Shown: positions 1 through 7,264, counted from the stretch's first letter. The stretch is DNA of 9,321 nucleotides from an uncultured Luteimonas sp. (GCA_938008415.1 CALLKI010000103.1:1-9321), one strand, 5' to 3'. Made by a program: numbers and translations. The notes: generated from the sequence alone by a model not told the origin.

Positions 1-2
1 CG

Positions 3-1049
3 GGTGCCGGGGCGCTGCCGCGCTACTACGACGCCCGCCTGCCGGACGGCCATGCCGGCCGCCTGCTGGCGCTGGCGCAGGTGGATGCCGACGGCCGCCC
101 GGGCGTGCTCGCGGTGGGCACCGAGCGCGCGCACTGGGATTCGGTGGAACGCCGCGTGCACATGCTGCTGGCGTCCGGGATCGCGCTGGCGCTGGTGGTG
201 GTGGTGCTGCTCAGCCTGTGGCTGGTCGGGCGCAGCTTCGGATTGCTGGAACGGCTGCGCGCACAGGTCGCGGGCGTCGATGCCGACACCCCCGCGCGGC
301 TGCCCGACGACCTGCCGGCCGAGCTGCATCCGTTCGCGCAGGCCCTGCAGGCCGGCGTGGAGCGCTTGCGCCTGGCCCTGCAGCGCGAGCGCCGCTTCGC
401 CCGCGACGTGGCGCACGAGCTGCGCACCCCGGTGGCCGAGATCCGCGCCAGCGCCGAGGCCGCCCTGCCGCAGGTGCAGGAGGTGCCGGCGCGGCAGGCG
501 TTGCAGGCCAGCCTGGAGGCCAGCCAGCGCATGCAGCGCAGCATCGAATCGCTGCTGGCCCTGGCGCGGATCGAGTCCGGGCTGGAACGGCCGTCCACCG
601 ATCCGTTCGACCTCGGCGCCCTGCTGCGCACGCTGCTGGACGCCGCCGCGCCGCGGCTGCAGGCGCGCGCGCTGGAGCTGGCCGACACCCTGCCCGCCAG
701 CGCCTGGTGCATGGGCGATGCCGGGATGCTGGAACGGCTGGCCAGCAACCTGCTGGACAACGCCATCGAATACGCGCCGCCCGCCAGCCGCGTGCGGGTC
801 CACCTGTGGCGCACCCCGGACGGTTGGCGCCTGGTGGTGGGAAACTCCGCGCCCGGACTGGCGGAGGCCGACGTGGCCCACTTCGGCGAACGCTTCTGGC
901 GCCGCGAAGGCGAAGGCGGCACGGCGCTGCACGCCGGCCTCGGCCTGGCCCTGTGCCGGGCGCTCGCGGACGCGCTCGCGGTCCCGCTGGAATTCGCGCT
1001 GGAAGACGGCCAGCTGCAGGCCCGCATCGGCCCGCTGCCGGTGCTGTAA
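3..1049 (+). CDS. Sensor histidine kinase, 5' end outside the window
   Basis: This is the C-terminal part of a membrane-bound two-component sensor kinase, which autophosphorylates on histidine and passes the phosphate to a response regulator. The frame is open from position 3, so the true start lies upstream; the GTG at 81 is internal. A transmembrane segment lies at about 165-231 (ASGIALALVVVVLLSLWLVG), followed by a short HAMP-like linker. The H-box reads HELRTP with the phospho-accepting His at 414-416. The N-box is LASNLLDNAIEYAP (about 738-780), the F-box is FGERFWR (about 885-902), and the G2 box is GLGLAL (about 937-954). The G1 box reads VVGNSAPGL instead of the usual VxDxGxG, so its aspartate is replaced. 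The partner regulator is probably upstream, outside the window. The gene ends with TAA at 1047-1049. A link to the metal-efflux operon is possible by proximity but is not shown. Confidence 0.93.
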   Translation, partial: GAGALPRYYDARLPDGHAGRLLALAQVDADGRPGVLAVGTERAHWDSVERRVHMLLASGIALALVVVVLLSLWLVGRSFGLLERLRAQVAGVDADTPARLPDDLPAELHPFAQALQAGVERLRLALQRERRFARDVAHELRTPVAEIRASAEAALPQVQEVPARQALQASLEASQRMQRSIESLLALARIESGLERPSTDPFDLGALLRTLLDAAAPRLQARALELADTLPASAWCMGDAGMLERLASNLLDNAIEYAPPASRVRVHLWRTPDGWRLVVGNSAPGLAEADVAHFGERFWRREGEGGTALHAGLGLALCRALADALAVPLEFALEDGQLQARIGPLPVL

Positions 1050-1053
1050 GCGC

Positions 1054-1173
1054 CTCGTTCGTGGCAAGTCTTTCCCATTCGTGGTGAGCCCTGACCCATT
1101 CGTGGTGGAGCTTGACCCGTTCGTAGTGAGCCTCACCCCCCGTTCGTGGTGAGCCTGTCGAACCACGGACGGG
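1054..1173. repeat. Tandem array of five degenerate TTCGTGGT units (REP-like)
   Basis: Starting five bases after the kinase stop codon there are five imperfect direct repeats with a period of 20-23 bp. The units start near 1054, 1074, 1095, 1116 and 1139. Each follows the pattern CCC(A/G)TTCGTGGTGAGCCTTGA. Units 2 and 3 carry CCCATTCGTGGTG, unit 4 has CCCGTTCGTAGTG, and unit 5 is CCCGTTCGTGGTG followed by its inverted partner. The array lies entirely between genes. The motif resembles palindromic intergenic repeats I recall from Xanthomonadaceae and other proteobacterial genomes. The family assignment is from memory, whereas the periodicity is seen directly. Confidence 0.85.
1139..1173. repeat. 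Inverted repeat (hairpin) closing the REP-like array
   Basis: The arms are CCCGTTCGTGGT (1139-1150) and ACCACGGACGGG (1162-1173) around the 11-base loop GAGCCTGTCGA. Eleven of twelve positions pair in Watson-Crick fashion, with one mismatch. Only the last unit of the array has both arms; units 1-4 are left-arm half-sites. No T-run follows, so it is not a standard intrinsic terminator. It could still protect the 3' end of the kinase mRNA or be a target for a REP-associated tyrosine transposase. Confidence 0.8.
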
Positions 1174-1376
1174 CCCGTTCCCCGTCACACGTCTCCACGC
1201 GCGGGCGGGAACGCGGGCCACCCGTGGCCCCGGCCCTGCACCTGCCGGTGGCGTCTTAAGCAAGCCCAAAGCCTGGCGCGCGAAGCTGGCGGCCCCTTCC
1301 GCCCGCCGGACGCCGCCATGTCGCCCAGGATCCCGCGCACGCCCTTCCGTTCCGACCGCCCGCACGGGGTGCGGCG
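1174..1376. other. Upstream region of the efflux operon, no clear promoter
   Basis: About 200 bases separate the hairpin from the adaptor gene. The region contains a small perfect inverted repeat, GGGCCA-CCCG-TGGCCC at 1215-1230, and a locally AT-richer patch around 1252-1272 containing CTTAAG. I see no convincing -35/-10 pair, MerR-type spaced operator or riboswitch. The operon promoter should be here or within the array, but the sequence alone does not place it. Confidence 0.4.
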
Positions 1377-1380
1377 ATGA
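1318..1380 (+). CDS. Possible 20-codon leader ORF coupled to the adaptor gene
   Basis: An ATG at 1318 opens a frame of 20 residues, Arg- and Pro-rich, starting MSPRIPRTPF. Its TGA at 1378-1380 overlaps the ATG of the efflux adaptor gene as ATGA, the same arrangement seen twice more in this operon. No Shine-Dalgarno sequence stands out before 1318. The frame is open back to 1153 with no other good start. It resembles no protein I know. It may be a translated leader coupling ribosomes onto the adaptor start, or chance in GC-rich DNA. Confidence 0.2.
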   Translation: MSPRIPRTPFRSDRPHGVRR

Positions 1381-2513
1381 GCCCGCGCCTGCGCCGCACC
1401 GCCGGCATCGCAGGTGCCGCCGTCATCCTCGCCCTGCTGGTCTGGCGGCTGTGGCCACGCGGTGAGGCCAGCATCGGCGCCAACACACCGGTCGCTGCTG
1501 CGGATGGCAGCGTGCAACTAGCCGCCTCGCAGATTCAGGCACTGGGCATCGCGCTGGGGCGGGCGGAGCGCGCCTCCCATGTGCCGCTGCCGGGGCTGCT
1601 GGCACAAACCCAGGCCCCGCTGGGCGCCAGCCAGCAAGTCAGCTCACCCTGGGCCGGCACGGTCAGCGCGGTGCTGGTGCAGGAAGGCGAGATCGTGCAG
1701 GCCGGTCAGCCGGTGCTGCGCCTACGCAGCCCGGAAGGACTGCGTGCCGCCGCCGACCTTGCGCGTGCACGCAGCGATGCAGCGCTCGCGCAGCGGCAGG
1801 CGCAGCGCGATGCCCAGCTGTTGGCGGAAGGCATCATCGCGGCGGCGCGCCAGCAGCAGAGCCAAGCGCAAGCACAGGCCGCGCAAGCCGAACTCGCGCG
1901 CGCACGCGAGGCGCTGACCGGAGTGCGCGCCTCGCTGGCGGGTCATGGCGAGATCGAGCTGCTGGCTCCCATTTCGGGGCGCGTACTGCGCCGGTTTGTC
2001 GCTCCCGGAGATGCGCTGACCCCGCAGCAGCCGGCGCTGCAGATCGCCGATCCTGACCAGCTCGAGATCCGTTTCGGAGTGCCGGCCTCGCTGCGTGGCG
2101 CCCTGCGTCCGGGGCTGCCGCTACAGCTGGCAGATGGCAGCCATGCGCAAGTGGTCGCCATCGGCGCCGATCTCGATCCGGCCAGCCAGCAAATCCCCGT
2201 GCGCGCGCGCCTGCAGACGCCCGGCACCCACGTGGCCGGCGAGCGTTTCGAAGTGACCCTGCTGTTGCCGGCCCCGCCTGCGGCGCTGGCGCTGCCGCGC
2301 AGCGCGCTGCTTCCGGATGGCGAGGCGCACCTGGCCTATTGGCGCAATGGCGACCGTTTCCACGCGGTGCGCATCGCCCAGGTGCTGGGCAGTGCGGGCG
2401 ATACCGTGGTGGTCATGGCACCGGGGCTTACGCCAGGAGCGGAAGTCGCCATCCGCGGCACTGCGGCCTTGAAGGCGCTGCTGCCCACGCCGACATCCTC
2501 CACAGCGCGCTGA
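1377..2513 (+). CDS. RND efflux periplasmic adaptor subunit (CzcB/CusB-like, HlyD family)
   Basis: This 378-residue membrane fusion protein would bridge the inner-membrane pump and the outer-membrane channel in the periplasm. Residues about 9-25 form an N-terminal membrane anchor or signal segment (TAGIAGAAVILALLVW) with no lipobox Cys. The two halves of the lipoyl-like barrel-sandwich domain are at about 88-120 (SSPWAGTVSAVLVQEGEIVQ) and 193-226 (IELLAPISGRVLRRFVAPGD). Between them an Ala/Gln/Arg-rich helical hairpin spans about 121-190. A beta-barrel follows (about 228-300), then the membrane-proximal domain. The protein has no cysteine and no His- or Met-rich N-terminal extension, unlike several metal-binding CzcB and CusB proteins. 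The start is fixed by an in-frame stop at 1257-1259 and no other start codon before ATG 1377; GGGGTGCGG upstream is a weak ribosome site. The stop lies 7 bp before the pump gene. The specific metal cannot be read from it. Confidence 0.9.
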   Translation: MSPRLRRTAGIAGAAVILALLVWRLWPRGEASIGANTPVAAADGSVQLAASQIQALGIALGRAERASHVPLPGLLAQTQAPLGASQQVSSPWAGTVSAVLVQEGEIVQAGQPVLRLRSPEGLRAAADLARARSDAALAQRQAQRDAQLLAEGIIAAARQQQSQAQAQAAQAELARAREALTGVRASLAGHGEIELLAPISGRVLRRFVAPGDALTPQQPALQIADPDQLEIRFGVPASLRGALRPGLPLQLADGSHAQVVAIGADLDPASQQIPVRARLQTPGTHVAGERFEVTLLLPAPPAALALPRSALLPDGEAHLAYWRNGDRFHAVRIAQVLGSAGDTVVVMAPGLTPGAEVAIRGTAALKALLPTPTSSTAR

Positions 2514-2520
2514 GGCCGCC

Positions 2521-5500
2521 ATGCTCAGCCGTCTGACCGAATTTTCCCTACGCCAGCGCCTCTTGGTTCTGCTGGCCGCGCTCGGGCTGGTCGCCGCCGG
2601 TGCGTGGGCGTTCGCACGCCTGCCGATCGATGCCTTCCCGGACATCTCTCCGACCCAGGTCAAGCTGATCCTGAAAGCCCCGGGAATGACCCCCGAGGAA
2701 GTGGAAACCCGGGTGATCGCGCCGCTGGAGATGGAGCTTTTGGGCACTCCGCGCGCCAGCATCTTGCGCGCTACCGCCAAATACGCGATTGCCGACATCA
2801 CCTTGGATTTCGACGCCGGCACCGACCTCTACTGGGCGCGGCAGCAGGTCGCGGAGCGTTACGCCGCGGTGGCGCCAAGCCTGCCAGCCGGGGTCGAAGG
2901 CGGGCTGGCCCCGATCTCCACCCCGCTCTCGGACGTGTTCATGTTCACCATCGAAGGGGGCGATCTGAGCCTGGCGCAGCGCCGCACCCTGCTGGACTGG
3001 ACCCTGCGCCCGGCGCTGCGCACCCTGCCCGGCGTGGCCGACGTCAATGCCCTGGGCGGCGCCGTCCGCAGCTTCGTGGTGGTGCCGGATCCGGCCAAAC
3101 TGACGCAGGCAGGGCTGAGCCTGGCCGATCTCGCGCAGGCGATCGAGCGCAACAACCGCAACGATGGCGCCGGCCGGGTGGAGGCCGGTGAGGAAACCCT
3201 GATCGTGCGGGTGGAAGGGGCGCTGCAAAATGCCGCCGACATCGCCGCGCTGCCGCTGCGTGACGGCGCACACCCCGTACGTGTGGGCGATGTGGCGCAG
3301 GTGCGGGTGGATGCCCTGACCCGCTACGGCGCAGTGACGCGCGACGGCCGCGGCGAGGCGGTGGAGGGCATCGTCGTGGCGCTGCGCGGCAGTGATGCCT
3401 CCGCGCTGATCAAAGCGGTGCGCCAGCGTCTCGATGAACTTGCCCCGACCTTGCCTGCGGGGGTGCGGATCGTCCCATTCTATGACCGCAGTGCGCTGAT
3501 CGAGCGCGCGGTCGGCACGGTGGAACACGCGCTGCTGGAAGCCACCGTGCTGGTGGTACTGCTGCTGTTGCTGTTCCTGGGTGAGCTGCGCGCGGCGCTG
3601 GTGGTCGCGCTGATGTTGCCGCTGGCAGCGCTGGCCACCTTCCTGCTGATGCAGCTGACCGGCATGAGCGCCAACCTGATGAGCCTGGGCGGGCTGGCGA
3701 TCGCGATCGGCATGCTGGTGGATGCGGCGGTCGTGGTGGTGGAGAACGCCGTCAGCCGGCTCGATCCACGCGCGCCCGGCGCGCACCTGCCGCGTCTGCA
3801 CCGGGTGTATGCCGCCACCCGCGAAGTGGCGCTGCCGGTCGCCGCCGGCATCCTCATCATCTGCCTGACCTTCATGCCGCTGCTGACCTTGCAAGGCCTG
3901 GAAGGCAAGCTGTTCGCGCCGGTCGCGCTGACCATCGTATTCGCACTGGGCGCTTCACTGCTGCTGTCGCTGAGCGTGGTGCCGGTGCTGGCCTCGCTGC
4001 TGCTGCAGGAACGTTCGCATGGCGAGCCCTGGCTGATGCGCCGTCTACATGCGTTCTATCAACCCCTGCTGGAGCGCACCCTGGCGCATCCGCGGATCGC
4101 CCTGGGCGCTGCTGCTGGCGGCCTGCTGCTGGGCGCGCTGGCCTGGCTGGGCACCGGCAAGACCTTCATGCCCACCATGGACGAGGGTGACATCCTGCTG
4201 CAGCTGCAGAAGCCGGCCTCGATCAGCCTGCAGGCCTCGCTGGCGACCGACGATGCGGTGGCGCGCGCCATCCTGCGGCGGGTGCCGGAAGTACGCCACA
4301 TCATCGCGCGCGCCGGCTCGGACGAGCTCGGCCTGGACCCGATGGGTCTGAACGAAACCGACATGTTCATGCAGCTGGCGCCACGCGATCAGTGGCAGGT
4401 GCCCGACAAGGAGGCACTGGCCGATCGCATCCGGGCGGTGATGTCGGATTTCCCCGGGCTCGAATATGGCTTCACGCAACCGATCGAAATGCGGGTATCG
4501 GAGATGCTCACCGGCAGTCGCGGCGACGTGGCGATCAAGGTGTTCGGCCCGGATCTGGACACCCTGGGCGAACTCGCGGGCCGCATCGCAGGCGTCCTCG
4601 AAGGACTGCGCGGCGCCCAGGACGTGCTCACCCAAGCCGCCGACCAGGTGCAGTATCTGCAGGTGCGGGTGGACCCACAGGCCGCAGGCCGCGCCGGACT
4701 GAGCGTCACCGCCGTGCAGGACGAGCTGCGCGCGCAGCTGGAAGGCATGCGCGCCGGAAGCGTGATCGAGCCCGACCGGCGCACGCCGATCCTGGTGCGC
4801 GGCGCACCCGCGCTGCACGCATCGGCCGAACGTTTCGCCTCTGCGACCCTGGCGCGTGGGGATGGCGCTGGCGACATCCCGCTGGCGGCACTGGCGCACA
4901 TTCAACCTGGCACAGGTCCCGTGGCCGTGCGCCGCGAAGGGGGCTCGCGCTTTGCGCTGATCCAGGTCAACGTGCGCGGCCGCGACCTGGTGGGATTCGT
5001 GGATGAAGCACGCAAGGCGGTAGCACGCCAGGTGCCGCTGCCGCCTGGCTATCGACTGATGTGGGGCGGGCAGTTCGAAAACCAGCAGCGCGCCGCCGCG
5101 CGCCTGGCATTGGTGATACCGGTCGCGCTGGGGCTGATTTTCGTGGTGCTGTTCATGACCTTCGGCTCGGCGCGCCAGGCGCTGCTGATCCTCGGCAACA
5201 TCCCGTTCGCGCTGGTCGGCGGCATCCTCGCGCTGTGGCTGTCGGGGCAGTACCTGTCGGTGCCGGCCTCGGTCGGCTTCATCGCCCTGCTCGGCATCGC
5301 GGTGCTCAACGGGCTGGTGCTGGTGGCGCACTTCAACCAGCTGCACGCGCTGGGGCTGCCGATCGAGCGGGTGGTGCGCGAGGGCGCGCTGCGGCGCCTG
5401 CGCCCGGTGCTGATGACCGCCAGCATCACCGCGTTCGGCCTGGTGCCGCTGCTGCTGGCCAGCGGGCCCGGCTCGGAGATCCAGCGCCCGCTGGCCATCG

Positions 5501-5610
5501 TGGTGATCGGCGGGCTGGTGAGTTCGACCGCGCTGACCCTACTGCTGCTGCCGCTGCTATACCGCCGCTTCGCCCATCCCGCACCGACCGCCCCCGGAGC
5601 CTCGCCATGA
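2521..5610 (+). CDS. Heavy-metal efflux RND pump (CzcA/CusA family)
   Basis: This 1029-residue inner-membrane proton/metal antiporter is close to the family length of about 1040-1060. TM1 is near residues 12-30, followed by IDAFPDISPTQV, typical of heavy-metal RND pumps. TM2-TM6 start near 341, and a second periplasmic loop follows TM7 (about 526-545) with FMPTMDEGD at 549-557. TM8-TM12 occupy the end. In TM4 the motif is GLAIAIGMLVDAAVVVVEN: Asp401 and Glu408 match the second and third acidic relay residues of CzcA, while the first is Ala395, as in CusA. TM10 carries GIAVLNG (Asn930) and TM11 RPVLMT, as in CzcA, without the CusA Glu/Lys pair. Methionines 608, 615, 617, 657 and 662 cluster where CusA binds Cu(I), but exact alignment needs computing. 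GAGG (2512-2515) precedes ATG 2521. The 3' end overlaps the next gene by four bases (ATGA). Substrate: unresolved divalent or monovalent metal. Confidence 0.95.
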   Translation: MLSRLTEFSLRQRLLVLLAALGLVAAGAWAFARLPIDAFPDISPTQVKLILKAPGMTPEEVETRVIAPLEMELLGTPRASILRATAKYAIADITLDFDAGTDLYWARQQVAERYAAVAPSLPAGVEGGLAPISTPLSDVFMFTIEGGDLSLAQRRTLLDWTLRPALRTLPGVADVNALGGAVRSFVVVPDPAKLTQAGLSLADLAQAIERNNRNDGAGRVEAGEETLIVRVEGALQNAADIAALPLRDGAHPVRVGDVAQVRVDALTRYGAVTRDGRGEAVEGIVVALRGSDASALIKAVRQRLDELAPTLPAGVRIVPFYDRSALIERAVGTVEHALLEATVLVVLLLLLFLGELRAALVVALMLPLAALATFLLMQLTGMSANLMSLGGLAIAIGMLVDAAVVVVENAVSRLDPRAPGAHLPRLHRVYAATREVALPVAAGILIICLTFMPLLTLQGLEGKLFAPVALTIVFALGASLLLSLSVVPVLASLLLQERSHGEPWLMRRLHAFYQPLLERTLAHPRIALGAAAGGLLLGALAWLGTGKTFMPTMDEGDILLQLQKPASISLQASLATDDAVARAILRRVPEVRHIIARAGSDELGLDPMGLNETDMFMQLAPRDQWQVPDKEALADRIRAVMSDFPGLEYGFTQPIEMRVSEMLTGSRGDVAIKVFGPDLDTLGELAGRIAGVLEGLRGAQDVLTQAADQVQYLQVRVDPQAAGRAGLSVTAVQDELRAQLEGMRAGSVIEPDRRTPILVRGAPALHASAERFASATLARGDGAGDIPLAALAHIQPGTGPVAVRREGGSRFALIQVNVRGRDLVGFVDEARKAVARQVPLPPGYRLMWGGQFENQQRAAARLALVIPVALGLIFVVLFMTFGSARQALLILGNIPFALVGGILALWLSGQYLSVPASVGFIALLGIAVLNGLVLVAHFNQLHALGLPIERVVREGALRRLRPVLMTASITAFGLVPLLLASGPGSEIQRPLAIVVIGGLVSSTALTLLLLPLLYRRFAHPAPTAPGASP

Positions 5611-5912
5611 GCACCCCGATCCGCATGACCCTGGTGTTCCCGCCGGAGCTGGAGGACGGCATCACCGAGGCCCTGTCCGCGCACGCCGGCCTGCCCGGCT
5701 ACACCCTGTTCCACGCCGAGGGCCACACCAGCGATTTCCGGCGCGCCTCCGCGGGCGAGCAGGTGCGCGGGCGCGTGCAGCGGCGGGTGCTGTGGATGCT
5801 GATCGACCCGGCGCAACTGGACGTAGCGCTGGATGCGGTGCGCGCCACGGTGGCTTCGCAGGACGTGCGCTGGTGGACCGAGCCGGTACTGGCTGCGGGG
5901 AGGCTGGCATGA
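5607..5912 (+). CDS. DUF3240 family PII-like protein of the efflux operon
   Basis: This small cytosolic protein of 101 residues has no signal peptide or membrane segment. Its pattern matches the DUF3240 family, which has the ferredoxin-like fold of the PII signalling superfamily and commonly sits beside CzcA/CusA-type pumps. Visible features are the first strand MTLVFPPELEDGITEAL (7-23), LPGYTLFHAEGHTSDF (29-44), the basic stretch EQVRGRVQRRV (51-61) at or after the T-loop position, and the ending RWWTEPVLAAGR (88-99), which fits the family's usual YWVEPVL..GR. The start at 5607 is supported by the ATGA overlap with the pump and GGAG at 5596-5599, seven bases before it. PII proteins usually bind nucleotides and touch transporters, so a role in gating or sensing for the pump is plausible, but none is demonstrated by the sequence. 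Confidence 0.85.
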   Translation: MSTPIRMTLVFPPELEDGITEALSAHAGLPGYTLFHAEGHTSDFRRASAGEQVRGRVQRRVLWMLIDPAQLDVALDAVRATVASQDVRWWTEPVLAAGRLA

Positions 5913-7171
5913 GCATGCGCCGCTTGCTGCCCGCTCTGGCACTGCTCGCCGGGCTGTCCGCGCACGCCCAGGATGTCGGCTACCTGCCGCCGGAGGCATT
6001 GGCCATGCGCGCACTCGCGGCACAACCGGAAGTCCGTGCCGCCAGCGCCGCGGCCCAGGCAGCCGAAGCCGAGGCGCACAGCCTGACCGCCGGCAGTTAC
6101 GAATGGGAGGCCGTGTTGATTCCACAGCAGCGCACGGTGCAACCCAATCTGCGCTACCGCGAGTTCGAAGGCCAGCTCAGCCGCCGCATCCGCCTGCCGG
6201 GGAAAGCCGCGATCGATGCCCGCATCGGGATGCACACCGTGACGGCGGCACGCCTGCGGATCGACGATGCCACCCATCAGGCAGCACGTCGGCTCGGCCA
6301 CGACTGGATGGCCTGGCTACGCGCCAGCCTGCTCAGCGAGCAGGCCGATGCCCAGCAGACGCTGCTGCGACAGGCCAAACAGGCGCTGGAGCGCCGGGTC
6401 CAGCTCGGCGATGCCGCCCAGCGCGATCTCGACCTGATGCAGGCAGAGCTGGCCCAGCTGGACGCCGAAGTACTGCGCGCTCACGCCGAGGCCGACGCTG
6501 CACGCAAGGCGCTCGTCGTCACCTATCCGCAGCTACCGCTGCCGGCCGAGCCGCCGCCGCTGCCAGACCCGGCGCCACTGCCGGGCGGCGCTGCTTACTG
6601 GCGCGACCTGATCATCTCCCGCAGTCACGAGATCGGAATCGCGCGCGAGGACGCCCGACGCCAGCAGGAGATCGCCGCGCGCGCGCGCGCCGATCGCCGC
6701 CCGGACCCCAGCATCGGGCTGCGCGTGCTGGACGATCGCGGTGGCGCCGAGCGCGCCGTGGGCGTGGTGGTATCCGTCCCGCTTGGCTACCGTTACCGGC
6801 GCGACATCGCCGCACGTGAGGAATCCCGCGCACAAATGGCCGCTGCGGATGCCGACGGCGTGGCCCTGGCCATCGCTCGCGAAGCTCAGGCCACCGCCGA
6901 TCTGGCGATGGCACGCTACGCCCAATGGCAAGCCATGCACGCCGCCGCGGCGGCCCAAGAAATGGCCAGCGCGCGGACTCGCCGCGCCTGGGAGCTGGGC
7001 GAAGCCGGTCTCGGCGAGTGGCTGCTGGCCGCACGCAGCGCGCGCCAGGCCCGCGCGCAGGAAGTGCAGGCACGGGTGGATGCGCTGGAAGCCGCCCTGC
7101 TGGTGCGGATCGACAGCCACGAACTCTGGCACGACAACGAAGACGAGGCGGACGGCACGCCGCGCGAATGA
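5909..7171 (+). CDS. Outer-membrane efflux protein (CzcC/TolC-like)
   Basis: This 420-residue outer-membrane channel would complete the tripartite pump by carrying substrate from periplasm to outside. A Sec signal peptide is clear (MSMRRLLPALALLAGLSAHA, cleavage near residue 20/21). No lipobox Cys is present, so unlike many OprM-type factors it should not be lipidated. The body is made of long Ala/Gln/Arg/Glu-rich helices in two repeats, about 45-215 and 245-405, separated by a Pro-rich linker (AEPPPLPDPAPLPGG), as in the OEP family. Short strands such as YRYR and VGVVVSVPLG fit the barrel segments. The ATG at 5909 overlaps the preceding stop as ATGA and has a strong GGGAGG at 5898-5903, five bases before it; this favours 5909 over the ATG at 5915. 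Its place last in the operon differs from the classical czcCBA order. Confidence 0.9.
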   Translation: MSMRRLLPALALLAGLSAHAQDVGYLPPEALAMRALAAQPEVRAASAAAQAAEAEAHSLTAGSYEWEAVLIPQQRTVQPNLRYREFEGQLSRRIRLPGKAAIDARIGMHTVTAARLRIDDATHQAARRLGHDWMAWLRASLLSEQADAQQTLLRQAKQALERRVQLGDAAQRDLDLMQAELAQLDAEVLRAHAEADAARKALVVTYPQLPLPAEPPPLPDPAPLPGGAAYWRDLIISRSHEIGIAREDARRQQEIAARARADRRPDPSIGLRVLDDRGGAERAVGVVVSVPLGYRYRRDIAAREESRAQMAAADADGVALAIAREAQATADLAMARYAQWQAMHAAAAAQEMASARTRRAWELGEAGLGEWLLAARSARQARAQEVQARVDALEAALLVRIDSHELWHDNEDEADGTPRE

Positions 7172-7226
7172 ATCCGCGGGCACGCCACAGGCGAGCGCCG
7201 GCGTTGGGCTGAGGCGCGGAGGCCGA

Positions 7227-7235
7227 TGCTACGAT
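7227..7235 (+). promoter_or_regulatory. Extended -10 promoter of the DUF885-type ORF
   Basis: The bases TGCTACGAT contain the TG of an extended -10 (7227-7228) and the hexamer TACGAT (7230-7235). Transcription would start near 7242. The only -35-like element is TTGGGC at 7204-7209, 20 bases upstream, which is longer than ideal, but extended -10 promoters depend less on -35. It lies in the gap after the efflux operon, so the next gene likely has its own promoter. Confidence 0.5.
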
Positions 7236-7264
7236 CCGCAGCCCCGCTCCCCGGAAGCCCCGCC

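Noticed and set aside
4..1152. Plus-strand frame of 382 residues over the kinase
   Set aside because: The translation is Trp/Arg/Cys/Pro-rich and low in complexity. The overlapping frame from position 3 carries all the kinase motifs.
1139..1173. Hairpin as an intrinsic terminator of the kinase gene
   Set aside because: The stem is good but no T-run follows, only GC-rich sequence. It fits better as a REP-like palindrome.
1215..1230. Inverted repeat GGGCCA-CCCG-TGGCCC as an operator or terminator
   Set aside because: It has only six pairs with a 4-base loop in very GC-rich DNA, no T-run and no fixed relation to a promoter; chance is likely.
211..1365. Minus-strand frame of 384 residues spanning the kinase, the repeats and the leader
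   Set aside because: Its composition is Arg/Ala/Pro/Gly shadow type, it runs through the intergenic repeats and shows no domain.
3070..3085. TTCGTGGTGGTG inside the pump gene, and a similar TTCGTGGTG near 5142, as further repeat units
   Set aside because: Both encode Phe-Val-Val stretches in the coding frame and lack the flanking CCC and GAGCC of the repeat.
2548..5346. Long minus-strand open frames (448 residues at 2548-3894 and 433 at 4045-5346) opposite the pump gene
   Set aside because: They are rich in His, Gln, Arg and Gly with no recognisable domain, which is typical of the shadow frame opposite a GC-rich gene. The + strand frame encodes a clear RND pump.
6670..6692. Run of alternating GC (GCGCGCGCGC) in the outer-membrane factor gene as Z-DNA or a slippage site
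   Set aside because: It encodes Ala-Arg repeats in a helical region and the frame continues intact. In this GC-rich background it is not remarkable.
7169..7210. AGCGCCGGCGTT after the outer-membrane factor as a terminator
   Set aside because: It is a short near-palindrome without loop or T-run. No convincing terminator closes the efflux operon.
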